This document shows positions 1-9,053 of a stretch of 64,000 nt of DNA, in pieces. The notes beneath the pieces were generated by a model. The model was not told the origin of the DNA, ran no database searches, and was given only the letters and a program-made list of their open reading frames with translations. The stretch is from VAZQ01 sp034669045 (GTDB lineage: Bacteria > Pseudomonadota > Alphaproteobacteria > Rhizobiales > Xanthobacteraceae), in the NCBI GenBank assembly GCA_034669045.1, contig JAXDOD010000127.1, positions 1 through 64,000 on the forward strand. The letters are read 5' to 3'. Every line of letters starts with the position of its first letter. Within the stretch, counting starts at the first letter, position 1. Both the position numbers and the translations under genes were made by a program.

Positions 1-534
1 CACCGCCTGGCCGATGGTCTCGGGCTCGTTCGAACCGTGAATGCGAAACAGCGTGGAGCCGAGATAGATCGCGCGCGCGCCGAGCGGATTGTCCGGGCCG
101 CCCTTCATGAATTTCGGCAAGTCCGGGCGCCGCTTCAGCATCTGCGGCGGCGGCGTCCAGTCCGGCCACTCGCGCTTCTGCGACACGCGGTGCACGCCGT
201 TCCAGGTGAAGCCGATGCGGCCGACCCCGATGCCGTAGCGCAGCGCCTGGCCGTCGCCGAGCACGTAATAGAGACGCCGCTCGGTGGTGTTGATGACGAT
301 TGAGCCGGCCGCGTGCTTGCCGGCGAAGGAAACGGTCTGTCGCGGGATCGGCGATGCGCTGAAGAAGCTCGAGAAGCTCCCGAAGCTGCTGATCGCGCTG
401 GCGGTGCCGGAGCCCGGCCGCACCGGACCGATCGGCTGATGCGTATCGGGATCCACCTGAAAGTTCTGGGCGTGCGTCGCCGATGCCGCGACTGCGGCGA
501 GCACGCATAGGACGCCTACGAGCAACGATCGCAT
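1..534 (-). CDS. L,D-transpeptidase (YkuD/ErfK family), 3' end outside window
   Basis: The protein starts at position 534 and runs off the left edge, so only 178 N-terminal residues are seen. It opens with a signal peptide (MRSLLVGVLCVLAAVAASA, then THAQ). A low-complexity Ser/Gly/Phe stretch follows, and then the start of a YkuD fold: SIVINTTERRLYYVL, GYGIGVGR, GFTWNGV and the FRIHGSNEP segment that precedes the catalytic SxGCxR loop. That loop lies beyond the window, so catalytic competence cannot be judged. The family makes 3-3 peptidoglycan cross-links, or anchors proteins to peptidoglycan, in the periplasm. The gene reads away from tRNA-Val. Confidence 0.85.
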   Translation of the reverse strand, partial: MRSLLVGVLCVLAAVAASATHAQNFQVDPDTHQPIGPVRPGSGTASAISSFGSFSSFFSASPIPRQTVSFAGKHAAGSIVINTTERRLYYVLGDGQALRYGIGVGRIGFTWNGVHRVSQKREWPDWTPPPQMLKRRPDLPKFMKGGPDNPLGARAIYLGSTLFRIHGSNEPETIGQAV

Positions 535-565
535 TTGCGGTCCGACCTTTCGCGTTGGGGAGCGT

Positions 566-640
566 TGGTGGGCGCTGCAGGGATTGAACCTGCGACCTTT
601 CCCGTGTGAAGGGAACGCTCTCCCGCTGAGCTAAGCGCCC
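566..640 (-). tRNA. tRNA-Val (CAC anticodon)
   Basis: Read on the minus strand it begins GGGCGCTTAGCTCAG and ends GCGCCCACCA with an encoded CCA. The acceptor stem GGGCGCT/AGCGCCC pairs. The anticodon stem TTCCC/GGGAA encloses the loop TTCACAC, giving anticodon CAC (reads GUG, valine). The T arm carries GGTTCAATCC. Length is 75 nt including CCA. Confidence 0.95.
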
Positions 641-682
641 GAACCAAGGCTGAGGATTTAAGGCACGGCCGGAGAGAGTGCA

Positions 683-705
683 AGCGAGGTCGCCCGGACC
701 TCGCT
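683..705 (-). terminator. Hairpin between the coiled-coil gene and tRNA-Val
   Basis: AGCGAGGTC and GACCTCGCT form a perfect 9-bp stem around a 5-nt loop, about 30 nt past the stop of the upstream minus-strand gene. There is no clear U-tract, so a factor-independent terminator is only possible. Confidence 0.35.
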
Positions 706-716
706 CGAAACACGGA

Positions 717-748
717 GGCTCCGCTCAGGCTCCGCTCAGGCTCCGCTC
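717..748. repeat. Three tandem copies of an 11-bp unit
   Basis: GGCTCCGCTCA is repeated head to tail at 717-727 and 728-738, with a third copy at 739-748 whose last base differs. On the minus strand each full unit carries a TGA. The TGA at 736-738 is the stop codon of the coiled-coil gene, so the repeat array spans its 3' end. Confidence 0.8.
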
Positions 749-2019
749 GGCTGCGGGACGCGCGAGGCGCGGGTCTGCAGGGCGCGGATGCGGTCGGCCA
801 GCGTCGTGCCCCTGGAGCCGTCGCCGTTGGCGTGCGCGCCGTTGGCGACGCCGTTGACCGGCGCATAGCTGCGCGCGGGTTCGCTCGCCAGAATGGCGTC
901 GATCGCGGAGCCGGGTCCTTCGAGCACGCTGGTGAGGCGGGCGACTTCGGCGGCGACGTCGTTGATGCGCTCGCGCATGACCGCGTTTTCCATGCGCTCG
1001 GCGGCCCAGGCGGTCTCGGCCTCGCGCCGCATGTTCTCGATCTCGCGCTGCAGCTTGCCGCGTTCCTCCTGCGATTGCCGGAGCTGGTCCTCGACGAGCT
1101 GCTTTTCCGAGCGCAGGTTTTCAGTCATGGCGCGGCGGCGGTTTTCCGTCTCGGCCAGCTCGGCGCGAATGTCGGATTCGTTCCTCTGCGCGGAGGACGC
1201 CTCGTTGCGCAGCACGTCGGAGGCGTATTCGCGCTCGGCCAGGAAACGGCCCTGCTCGTCGAGCCGGCTGAGCAGTTCCTGCACGCGCCGGCCGAGGATT
1301 TCGGACTCGGTGGTCTGCGCGATCAGCAGGCGTTCGAGCTCGCCGACGCGGCCGCCGAGCGTTTCGGTGCGCGCGCGCTCGTCGGCGAGGAGCTGATGGG
1401 TGGTCTCGAGCTCGGCGGTGTCGCGGCTGATGCGGTCCTGCAGTTCCCTGGTTTCCTTCTCGTAGCCTTGAATCTGGTTCTTGAGCACCTCGACCTGGGC
1501 GCGCAATGCCACCAGCTCGACCCGCTGGCTGTCGCAGGTCAGCGAGGCTTCGTTGAAATTCGATGTGAATTGGGCGAGATGGGCCTGGGTCTCGGCGAGG
1601 GCGCGCTCGGATTGCGCAAGCGTCTCGGTCTTCGCGCCGAGCTGCTGCTCGGCGTTGCGCAGCTCGTCGGTGAGCTGCTTCTCCTTCGCCTCCAGCGAAA
1701 ACAGCGCCGCCGTCTTCTCGCCGAGCTCGAGCTTGAGGCGGCCGATGGCTTCGCTCTTCTTGCCGATTTCGGCAAGCTGGCTCGTGGTCTTGGTCTTCAT
1801 CTGCTCGACGCTCATCTCCAGACGGCGCGTCGACATTGCGAATTCCGCTCGCAATTGGTCCTTGTCGGCCTGGATTTCCGTCATCGACATCGGGGTGACG
1901 GCTTCAAGCCGCCGCATGGTCAGACGGACGGCGCGCGCGTGCACGAGCGGGATGACACCGATGACGAGCAAGCCCGCAACCAGGAATCCGATCCCGACAT
2001 ACATGATCGGTTCGATCAT
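736..2019 (-). CDS. Membrane-anchored coiled-coil protein of unknown function
   Basis: This 427-residue protein has one N-terminal membrane segment (about residues 5-27). From about residue 35 to 380 it is almost continuous heptad-like, Glu/Gln/Leu/Arg-rich sequence typical of long coiled coils. A low-complexity Gly/Asn tail follows (NGVANGAHANGDGS), then a short basic helix, TLADRIRALQTRASR. AGGAGG about nine bases upstream supports the ATG at 2019. The topology suggests an inner-membrane anchor with a long rod in the cytoplasm or periplasm. I do not recognise a named family. Similarity to myosin or SMC proteins would be compositional only. Confidence 0.8.
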   Translation of the reverse strand: MIEPIMYVGIGFLVAGLLVIGVIPLVHARAVRLTMRRLEAVTPMSMTEIQADKDQLRAEFAMSTRRLEMSVEQMKTKTTSQLAEIGKKSEAIGRLKLELGEKTAALFSLEAKEKQLTDELRNAEQQLGAKTETLAQSERALAETQAHLAQFTSNFNEASLTCDSQRVELVALRAQVEVLKNQIQGYEKETRELQDRISRDTAELETTHQLLADERARTETLGGRVGELERLLIAQTTESEILGRRVQELLSRLDEQGRFLAEREYASDVLRNEASSAQRNESDIRAELAETENRRRAMTENLRSEKQLVEDQLRQSQEERGKLQREIENMRREAETAWAAERMENAVMRERINDVAAEVARLTSVLEGPGSAIDAILASEPARSYAPVNGVANGAHANGDGSRGTTLADRIRALQTRASRVPQPSGA

Positions 2020-2170
2020 AAAATTACGCCTCCTGTGCTATGCGATTTTTTACCACAATGACACGGGCGAAGCCGCGCTGCCAGCTTTGGTGGCGGTTAA
2101 CCTAAACCGCGCGCATGACAGAATGAAATGGCGCGGCCGCCGCCGCACGCAGGTGATGCAGCGCAGGCGT

Positions 2171-2749
2171 TCAGAATGGATTCCAGGTCGGCGAAGGCGT
2201 GAACTTCAAATAGCCGACATTGGCGCCGAGACGGAAACCCACGCCCGAGCGGATCGGAACCACGACGATGTTGCTCGCGGTCAGCGCGGTCATGCCGAAC
2301 CCGCCGATAAAATAGGCAGAGCCGTCGATGCCGGCGAAGCGCTGGTAGACCGCGCCGGTGCTCGGCAGGCTGTAGATCAGCATCATGGTGCGGGCGCCTT
2401 CGCCGCCCATGTCGAATCCGACCGACGGCCCCTGCCAGTATACGCGCAGATCGCCGGCGTTCTTGGTGTAGAGCACGCCTTCGCCATAGCGCAGCCCCGC
2501 GACGAAGGCGCCGCCGGCTTCCTGGCCGAGGATGTAGCCGTTGGGCAGTCCCCAGTTGCTGATCGCCTTTTCGATCACCTGGGCGAGGCCGCGCGACACC
2601 GTGCCGAAGAACTGGTGTCCGGCGTTGACGATCTCGCCCGGCGGATAAGTGTTCGGCGGCGGCTGCTGTTGCGGCTGCGCCGACAGGGGAACGGCGCCGA
2701 AACCGGCGAGGGCGAGAACGACGGCAAGGGTTCGCAGCACGGCGCGCAT
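2171..2749 (-). CDS. EipA-like envelope protein (DUF1134)
   Basis: A secreted protein of about 192 residues with signal peptide MRAVLRTLAVVLALAG...PLSAQ. The mature part is Gly-rich and beta-prone (GPSVGFDMGGEGARTMMLIY, GAVYQRFAGIDGSAYFIGG, GVGFRLGANVGYLKF), which matches my recollection of DUF1134. In Brucella a member (EipA) is a periplasmic protein needed for envelope integrity. The start at 2749 is chosen because GGAG lies six bases upstream and the signal peptide then begins at once; in-frame ATGs at 2761 and 2800 are alternatives. It is transcribed divergently from the YHS-domain gene. Its biochemical activity is unknown. Confidence 0.8.
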   Translation of the reverse strand: MRAVLRTLAVVLALAGFGAVPLSAQPQQQPPPNTYPPGEIVNAGHQFFGTVSRGLAQVIEKAISNWGLPNGYILGQEAGGAFVAGLRYGEGVLYTKNAGDLRVYWQGPSVGFDMGGEGARTMMLIYSLPSTGAVYQRFAGIDGSAYFIGGFGMTALTASNIVVVPIRSGVGFRLGANVGYLKFTPSPTWNPF

Positions 2750-2835
2750 CGGGGACTCCATCTGATTCAGGCCGTTTAACCGCTTGCTCACGCGCGTCAC
2801 CTAGATTTGCGGCACCAACGCAACCGAATCGCCAT

Positions 2836-3348
2836 ATGACCGGCAACACTATGACCTCACCGTGGCGCCGACGGAAGCGGCACTTGAGCGCTGCGTTCGG
2901 CCTGATCGCTGCCGCGGCGGTCATTTGCGCCCCGCTGCCGATCCCGGCGGCGACCACCGAGCGGGTGGTGGTCGATCGCAATACCGGGCTCGCAATCAGC
3001 GGCTTTGATCCGGTCGCCTATTTCATCGACGGGGCGGCGAGGGCCGGCACGGGCGATTTCGAATATCGCTTCGCCGGCGCCGTCTGGCGGTTTCGCAACG
3101 AAGGCAACCTGGGGGCCTTCGCGGCCGACCCCGAAATCTACCTGCCGCGGTTCGGCGGTTACGACCCGGTCGGGATCGCCCGCGCCGTAGGGGTGCCCGG
3201 CGACCCGCGGCTCTGGCTGATAAGCGGCGCGAGGCTCTATTTCTTCTACACGCCCGCGGCGCGGGCGGCCTTCGCGGCCGACGCGGAAGGCGTCATTGCA
3301 ACCGCAGATAGAAATTGGCGTTCGGTTCAGCAGACGCTGTCGCCTTAA
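2836..3348 (+). CDS. Secreted YHS-domain protein
   Basis: A 170-residue exported protein: a basic N-terminus (SPWRRRKRH), a hydrophobic signal segment ending near IPAATT, then a YHS-like domain. Recognisable motifs are SGFDPVAYFIDG, GDFEYRFAGAVWRF, AAFAADPEIYLPRFGGYD shortened here to FAADPEIYLPRFGGYD, and LYFFYTPAARAAF. YHS domains are often linked to metal or copper handling, but the Cys residues of metal-binding YHS domains are absent, so a metal role should not be assumed. The gene is divergent from the EipA-like gene, with under 90 bp between likely start codons, so they probably share a promoter region. Confidence 0.8.
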   Translation: MTGNTMTSPWRRRKRHLSAAFGLIAAAAVICAPLPIPAATTERVVVDRNTGLAISGFDPVAYFIDGAARAGTGDFEYRFAGAVWRFRNEGNLGAFAADPEIYLPRFGGYDPVGIARAVGVPGDPRLWLISGARLYFFYTPAARAAFAADAEGVIATADRNWRSVQQTLSP

Positions 3349-3380
3349 AGCACGTTCCGTTTCCCTGAAAATGCTCCGGC

Positions 3381-4214
3381 TCAGCGGCGGCCGAGCCGTG
3401 CCGCGGCCGACCGGTCGCCCCAGGCGATGAATCCCGGCACCAGGAAGCCGGTGGCGGTGCGGCCATAGGGCAGCGCGTCGCCGGCGGGCGTGGTCACCAA
3501 GCCGCCCGCGGCCGCAATGATCGCGTCGCCTGCGGCAACGTCCCACTGGCTGACGGGCGCCAGGCGCGGATAGATGTCGGCGGCGCCTTCGGCGACCCGG
3601 CAGAACTTGACCGCTGACCCGCTGGCCATCCGCCCGGCCGGGGGCAAACCGGCCAGAAATGTCTCGGTCTGCGCATCGAGATGGGAGCGGCTGACGGCGG
3701 CGACGATGCCCGCTGGCGGCCAGGCACGCGTGCGGATCGTGCTGCGCTCGGCGGCGGCCGTGGCCGGCGATCCGGGAGCGAGCCGCAGGCGTTCGGCGCC
3801 GCCGGTGGCAACGGTGCGCCAGAGCAGCCCGTATGCGGGCGCCGCGATGATCCCGAGCCGGGGGCGGCCGCCGGTCACGATCGCCAGGTTGACGCTGAAC
3901 TCGTCCCGCCCAGCGGCAAGTTCGCGCGTCCCGTCGACCGGATCGACCAGGACGAAGCTGCCGTCAAGCGATCCGGGCGGCGTGCGGAGCACCGCCTCCT
4001 CCGACACCACCGGGACGCCGGGAAGCGCGCGCGCGAGGCCTTCGAGAATCAACGCCTCCGAGGCTTCATCGGCGGCGGTGACCGGGGTGAGATCGGCCTT
4101 GGTCCGCGTACCGAGCGCGTCCTTGCGCACCGCGAGGATGATCGCGGCGGCGCGCGAGACGATGCCGGTCAATTCGTCGAGCAGCGCGGCGGAACTGAGA
4201 TCCCTGTCCTGCAT
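3381..4214 (-). CDS. cysQ: 3'(2'),5'-bisphosphate nucleotidase, CysQ-like (inositol monophosphatase superfamily)
   Basis: A 277-residue enzyme with superfamily metal-site motifs: VSEEAVL (Glu of motif 1), DPVDGTRE (motif A) followed by FSVNLAIV, and SQWDVAAGDAIIAAAGG (motif B with the WD pair). DPVDGTRE followed by FSVNLA is more typical of CysQ than of SuhB-type inositol monophosphatases. The expected reaction is hydrolysis of 3'-phosphoadenosine 5'-phosphate to AMP in sulfate assimilation, requiring Mg2+. An inositol or histidinol phosphatase role cannot be fully excluded. It is transcribed away from chpT. Confidence 0.85.
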   Translation of the reverse strand: MQDRDLSSAALLDELTGIVSRAAAIILAVRKDALGTRTKADLTPVTAADEASEALILEGLARALPGVPVVSEEAVLRTPPGSLDGSFVLVDPVDGTRELAAGRDEFSVNLAIVTGGRPRLGIIAAPAYGLLWRTVATGGAERLRLAPGSPATAAAERSTIRTRAWPPAGIVAAVSRSHLDAQTETFLAGLPPAGRMASGSAVKFCRVAEGAADIYPRLAPVSQWDVAAGDAIIAAAGGLVTTPAGDALPYGRTATGFLVPGFIAWGDRSAAARLGRR

Positions 4215-4352
4215 AAAGCGTGCGCGGCCCCTTCTCGCCTTGGCAGGTCGAGCGGGTGCGGTGTATCACACCGGCACGCCCGCGCCATGTCGCTGATTCG
4301 GGCGCTTTCCGTCAGTTCCGCGTCCGCGCAGCCCATGACCGGAGACGTCCGC

Positions 4353-5000
4353 ATGTCCGGAGCCGTTGTCCTCGAAGCCCTCGATCTTGCCGCGCTGCTG
4401 TGCTCGCGCGTCTGTCATGACCTGATCAGCCCGACCGGCGCCATCGTCAACGGCTTGGAGGTGCTGGAGGAGGACGGCGACGCGGAAACCAAGACCTTTG
4501 CGCTCGACCTCATCAAGAAGAGCGCCAAGACCGCCTCGGCGCGGCTGCAGTTCTGCCGGATCGCGTTCGGGGCGGCAGGCTCGGCCGGGGCGCAGATCGA
4601 TACCGGCGATGCCGAGACCATGGCGCGCGGCTTCATGGAGGACGACAAGACCAAGCTTACCTGGAAGGTGCCCCGCGCGCTCCTGCCCAAGAACCGCGTC
4701 AAGCTTTTGCTCAACATGCTGGTGATCGCGACCCAGACCATCCCGCGCGGCGGCACGCTGTCGGTCGATCCGGTGGGCGAGGGCGAGGCGCTGGGCTTCC
4801 GCATCACGGCGGCCGGCCTCAACGCGCGCATCCCGCAGCACGTGCCGGGGCTGCTCGAGGGCAATTCGGAGAACGGGACGGTCGATGCCCACGCCATCCA
4901 GCCGTTCTATACCGGGCTCCTGGCCAGGGCCTGCGGCCTCAAGGTGGGTCTTGCCGCCGAGGGCGAGTCGATCGTCGTGGAAGCCAAGCCGGCGGCGTGA
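4353..5000 (+). CDS. chpT: Histidine phosphotransferase ChpT
   Basis: A 215-residue protein with the ChpT signature LLCSRVCHDLISPTGAIVNG, whose His is the phosphorylated residue in the N-terminal helical hairpin. A degenerate ATPase-like C-terminal half follows (KNRVKLLLNMLVIATQTIPRGG, FRITAAG). ChpT relays phosphate from the hybrid kinase CckA to the cell-cycle regulator CtrA and to CpdR. The ATG at 4353 is preferred because GGAGA lies seven bases upstream; ATGs at 4335 and 4287 are in frame without a clear ribosome site. The kinase and CtrA are not in this window. Confidence 0.9.
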   Translation: MSGAVVLEALDLAALLCSRVCHDLISPTGAIVNGLEVLEEDGDAETKTFALDLIKKSAKTASARLQFCRIAFGAAGSAGAQIDTGDAETMARGFMEDDKTKLTWKVPRALLPKNRVKLLLNMLVIATQTIPRGGTLSVDPVGEGEALGFRITAAGLNARIPQHVPGLLEGNSENGTVDAHAIQPFYTGLLARACGLKVGLAAEGESIVVEAKPAA

Positions 5001-5027
5001 CACGGCGGCGCGCGAAACGTCACGGCT

Positions 5028-5050
5028 TGGATTGAGCGAAGCGAAATCCA
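5028..5050. repeat. 23-bp palindromic repeat (copy 1)
   Basis: TGGATT and AATCCA form the arms around GAGCGAAGCGA. The same layout with a slightly different sequence occurs twice after pckA (21865-21934). The rest of 5001-5286 shows no gene. Confidence 0.6.
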
Positions 5051-5286
5051 GGGGAAGAGCTTTCATCTCCTCCCCCTTCCGGCGGCGTCGCCATCCTTGT
5101 ATGTTTCGCACACGGACATTGAATGGGTCCGAGAGCTGCCAGCGGGATATGCCGAAGTCCCTGATTTAGCGGCAGCGACGATGCCGTCGGCAGGCATCGG
5201 CATCTGCGGCCACTCTTTTTTGGCTCACGTTCACCCCTCTGCCTTGCCTCGCGGGCCTTTGGGCTGCGATCACCGGGAGAACAGCC

Positions 5287-6135
5287 ATGCTTTACCGAAG
5301 CTCGATCGGAGCCGTCGCGCTCCTGGCGTCGCTCTGCGTCACGATCATGGACACCCAGGCGTGGGATGACGCGAAGTATCCCGACTGGAGGGGCCAGTGG
5401 CGCGTGGTCGGCGGCCCCATGCGATTTGACACGAGCAAGCCTTGGGGGCCGGGACAAGAAGCTCCGCTGACACCGGAATACCAGGCCATCTTCGAGGCCA
5501 ACCTGAAGGACCAGGCGGCCGGCGGACAGGGCACGACCCCGACCTATACCTGCCTCTCGCCCGGCATGCCGCGCATCACCAACGGGTATGGCCAGGTCGA
5601 AATCGTCGTGACGCCGGACACCACCCATTATCTGGTCCAGCACATCCACGACAACCGTCGGATCTTTACCGACGGGCGCGACTGGCCCGCGGAAGTGGAG
5701 CCATCTTTCGTGGGCTACTCCATCGGCAAATGGGTCGATACCAATCACGACGGCCGCTACGACGTGCTCGACGTGGAGACTCGCCACTTCAAAGGGCCGC
5801 GCGCCTTCGACAGCAGCGGGATCCCGCTGCACGAGGACAATAAGACCATCGTCAAGGAACGGATCTATCTCGACAAGAGCGACCGAGACCTCCTCCATGA
5901 CGAGGTCACGGTGATCGACAATGCGTTGACGCGACCCTGGTCGGTGATCAAGAACTACAGCCGCGACCCCAAGAACAAGCGGCCGTTCTGGCGCGAGGTC
6001 AATTGCGCCGAGAGCAATGTTCATGTCGAGATCGGCAATGAACACTACATGCTGGGCGCCGGTCGCGTCCTGATGCCGACCAAGAAGGACCAGATGCCCC
6101 CGGATCTGCGGTATTTCCATCCCCTGCGGAAATAG
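5287..6135 (+). CDS. Secreted protein of unknown function with an EF-hand-like loop
   Basis: A 282-residue protein with an N-terminal signal segment (SSIGAVALLASLCVTI, cleavage probably near TQA). GGGAGA seven bases upstream supports the ATG. The mature part is rich in aromatic and charged residues (YPDWRGQWRVVGG, TPTYTCLSPGMPRIT, HLVQHIHDNRRIF-like stretch, VIKNYSRDPKNKRPFWRE). Residues DTNHDGRYDVLD match the 12-residue EF-hand/dockerin calcium loop at ligand positions 1, 3, 5 and 12. Only two Cys are present. I do not recognise the family. It stands alone between chpT and the che operon. Confidence 0.8.
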   Translation: MLYRSSIGAVALLASLCVTIMDTQAWDDAKYPDWRGQWRVVGGPMRFDTSKPWGPGQEAPLTPEYQAIFEANLKDQAAGGQGTTPTYTCLSPGMPRITNGYGQVEIVVTPDTTHYLVQHIHDNRRIFTDGRDWPAEVEPSFVGYSIGKWVDTNHDGRYDVLDVETRHFKGPRAFDSSGIPLHEDNKTIVKERIYLDKSDRDLLHDEVTVIDNALTRPWSVIKNYSRDPKNKRPFWREVNCAESNVHVEIGNEHYMLGAGRVLMPTKKDQMPPDLRYFHPLRK

Positions 6136-6364
6136 GCAGGGTGCCCGGAGAAGTCCGGCGGCCAATGTGACGGCCCGCGCTGCGCTCGCTGGCGGCCATG
6201 AGGCGGGAACGCGCGCACCTTACGCAATTTCCTAACGCAAGATTAACGCGGCGCGGCCGAATTGCCGCCGTGCAACCAAAATTAAACTCTTTGCCAACAG
6301 AGTGACTCCGCTCCCAAAAGTTGCCGGATCGGCGGCTTTGCTGGCATCGAAAGCCTTTATTGCC

Positions 6365-9049
6365 ATGGACGACCTGCTGCGGGAATTCCTGACCGAGACG
6401 AACGAAAGCATCGATGTCGTCGACGTCGAGCTCGTTCGATTCGAGCAGGACCCCAACAACGTCAAGATCCTCGGCAACATCTTCCGCCTCGTCCACACCA
6501 TCAAGGGCACCTGCGGCTTCCTCAACCTGCCGCGGCTCGAAGCGCTCACCCACGCGGCCGAAGCGCTGATGGGAAAGTTTCGCGACGGCGCGCCGGTCAC
6601 CAGTGAAGCCGTCTCCCTCATTCTGGTCACCATCGACCGCATCAAGGCGGTGCTCGACCAGCTCGAGAGCAACCAGGCCGAGCCGGCGGGCGACGACCAG
6701 GATCTCATCCGCCAGCTCGACCGCATGGCGGACGTGGTGGCGGCCGTCCCCGCCGCAACGCCGGACAGCGTGCCCGCGCTGCAAGTACTGGAGCGGCCCT
6801 TGCGTCCCGGCGAGGTTCCGCTCGATGAGCTCGAGCGTGCGTTCCGCTCCACCCCCGGCCCCGACGCGGCTGCGACGGCGCCGCCGCGCGACGCCGGCGG
6901 CAAGGGTGTGCCGGTCGCGACCAAGACCGTGCGCGCGCCGGCCGATGAGCGATCGCAAACGCCGCGCCGCGAGCAGGATCGCGCCGACGGCAAGGACGGC
7001 AGGATCGCCAGCCAATCGATCCGCGTGCATGTCGACACCCTCGAACATCTCATGACCATGGTCTCGGAGCTGGTGCTCACGCGCAACCAGCTCCTCGACA
7101 TCGGGCGCCGCCACGAGGACTCCGAATTCAAGGCCCCGCTGCAGCGGCTCTCCAATGTCACCGCCGAACTGCAGGAAGGCGTCATGAAGACGCGCATGCA
7201 GCCGATCGGCAACGCCTGGCAGAAGCTGCCGCGCGTCGTGCGCGACCTTTCGACCGAGCTCGGCAAGCCGATCGAGTTCGAGATGCACGGCGCCGAAACC
7301 GAGCTCGACCGCCAGGTGCTCGACCTGATCAAGGACCCGCTCACCCATATGGTGCGCAATTCCGCGGACCACGGGCTCGAAATGCCGCACGAACGCCGCG
7401 CCGCCGGCAAGCCGGAAAAGGGTACGGTGCGGCTGTCGGCCTGGCACGAAGGCGGCCACATCATCATCGAGATCGCCGACGACGGCCGCGGCCTCAACCT
7501 CGGGCGGATCAAGGCCGAGGCGGTGGCGAGAGGCCTGGCGCCGGCGGCCGAGATCGAGATGATGCCGGAGTCGCAGATCTACCGGTTCATCTTCGCGGCC
7601 GGCTTCTCGACCGCGCAGCAGGTCACCAGCGTGTCGGGCCGCGGCGTCGGGATGGACGTCGTGCGCAGCAACATCGACCAGATCGGCGGCAGCATCGACG
7701 TCAAGTCGGTGTTCGGGCTCGGCACCAGCTTCACGATCAAGATCCCGCTCACGCTCGCCATCGTCTCCGCCTTGATCGTGGAAGCCGGGGGCGACCGCTT
7801 CGCCATCCCGCAGCTTGCGGTGGTCGAGCTGGTGCGCGTGCGCAGCAATTCCGAGCACCGTATCGAGCGCATCAAGGATGCGGCGGTGCTGCGGCTGCGC
7901 GACAAGCTGCTGCCGCTGGTGCGTCTCAAGGCGCTGCTCAAGATCGAGGACAGCGGCGCCGTCGAGACCGAGAACGGCTTCATCGTCGTCACCCAGGTCG
8001 GCAGCCAGATGTTCGGCATCCTGGTCGACGGCGTCTTCCACACCGAGGAAATCGTGGTGAAGCCGATGTCGAGCAGGCTTCGCCAGATCCCGGTGTTCTG
8101 CGGCAATACGATCCTGGGCGACGGCGCCGTGATCCTCATCATCGACCCCAACGGGGTCGCCCACACGATCGGAACCGCGACGCGCGCGCAGCAGGCGGCC
8201 GAGAACGAGCGCGAGGCGGAACGCCAGGCCGAGCAGCCGAACACCGAATCGATGCTGGTGTTCCGCGCCGGTTCGCCGCAGCCGAAAGCCGTCCTCCTGT
8301 CGCTGGTGACGCGGCTTGAGGAGATCGACGCCAAGACCATCGAATACGCCAACGGCCGGCCGATGGTGCAATACCGCGGCCAGCTCATGCCGCTCGTCCC
8401 CGCCAACGAGGATGTGCGGATCAAGCGCGAGGGCGCCCAGCCGCTCCTGGTGTTCGCCGACGAAGGCCGCTCCATGGCGCTGGTGGTCGACGAGATCGTC
8501 GACATCGTGGAGGAACGGCTCAACATCGAGCTGGCGAGCGAGCATCCCGGCGTCCTCGGCTCGGCGGTCATCAAGGGCCAGGCGACCGAGGTCATCGATG
8601 TCGCCTACTTCCTGCCGCTCGCCTTCGAGGACTGGCTGCACGCGAAGGGCCGCCGGCCGGACCAGCCGCCGCGCCGGGTGCTGCTCATCGACGACGCGCC
8701 GTTCTTCCGCAACATGCTTGCGCCGGTGCTCAAGGCCGCCGGCTATGCGGTCACGGCGGCTGCGTCCGCAGGCGACGCCCTGGCGCTGCTGCAGGGCAGC
8801 CAGCGCTTCGACGTGGTCATCACGGACATCGAGATGCCCGGCATGGACGGCTTCGCGCTCGCTTCGGCGGTGCGGAGCGATCCGCGCCACGCGGACCTGC
8901 CGATCATCGGTCTCTCCTCGCTGGTCTCGACCGAGGCGATCGAGCGCGGCCGAGCCGTCGGGCTGCACGACTATGTCGCGAAGTTCGATCGCCAGGGCCT
9001 GATCGCGGCCCTCAAGGAGCAGACCGCGGACATGGACCGCGCGGCATGA
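6365..9049 (+). CDS. cheA: CheA-type chemotaxis histidine kinase with C-terminal receiver domain
   Basis: An 894-residue kinase. Domains in order: Hpt (residues 1-105, phospho-His44 in RLVHTIKGTCGF); a Pro/Ala/Arg-rich linker (about 120-220) where a P2 domain would be; dimerisation helices (VDTLEHLMTMVSELVLTRNQ); HATPase with HMVRNSADHGLE, DDGRGLNL and GRGVGMDVV; a CheW-like domain (about 460-600); a second CheW-like segment (about 625-760); and a receiver domain (about 768-890) with IDDAPFF and phospho-Asp821 in VVITDIEMPGMDG. It starts a five-gene operon. The attached receiver may act as a phosphate sink or output. No receptor gene is nearby. Confidence 0.95.
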   Translation: MDDLLREFLTETNESIDVVDVELVRFEQDPNNVKILGNIFRLVHTIKGTCGFLNLPRLEALTHAAEALMGKFRDGAPVTSEAVSLILVTIDRIKAVLDQLESNQAEPAGDDQDLIRQLDRMADVVAAVPAATPDSVPALQVLERPLRPGEVPLDELERAFRSTPGPDAAATAPPRDAGGKGVPVATKTVRAPADERSQTPRREQDRADGKDGRIASQSIRVHVDTLEHLMTMVSELVLTRNQLLDIGRRHEDSEFKAPLQRLSNVTAELQEGVMKTRMQPIGNAWQKLPRVVRDLSTELGKPIEFEMHGAETELDRQVLDLIKDPLTHMVRNSADHGLEMPHERRAAGKPEKGTVRLSAWHEGGHIIIEIADDGRGLNLGRIKAEAVARGLAPAAEIEMMPESQIYRFIFAAGFSTAQQVTSVSGRGVGMDVVRSNIDQIGGSIDVKSVFGLGTSFTIKIPLTLAIVSALIVEAGGDRFAIPQLAVVELVRVRSNSEHRIERIKDAAVLRLRDKLLPLVRLKALLKIEDSGAVETENGFIVVTQVGSQMFGILVDGVFHTEEIVVKPMSSRLRQIPVFCGNTILGDGAVILIIDPNGVAHTIGTATRAQQAAENEREAERQAEQPNTESMLVFRAGSPQPKAVLLSLVTRLEEIDAKTIEYANGRPMVQYRGQLMPLVPANEDVRIKREGAQPLLVFADEGRSMALVVDEIVDIVEERLNIELASEHPGVLGSAVIKGQATEVIDVAYFLPLAFEDWLHAKGRRPDQPPRRVLLIDDAPFFRNMLAPVLKAAGYAVTAAASAGDALALLQGSQRFDVVITDIEMPGMDGFALASAVRSDPRHADLPIIGLSSLVSTEAIERGRAVGLHDYVAKFDRQGLIAALKEQTADMDRAA

Positions 9050-9053
9050 AGGC

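Noticed and set aside
832..2061. Long plus-strand frame opposite the coiled-coil gene
   Set aside because: It is a reverse-complement artefact of a GC-rich coiled-coil gene; the minus-strand frame has a ribosome site and a membrane anchor.
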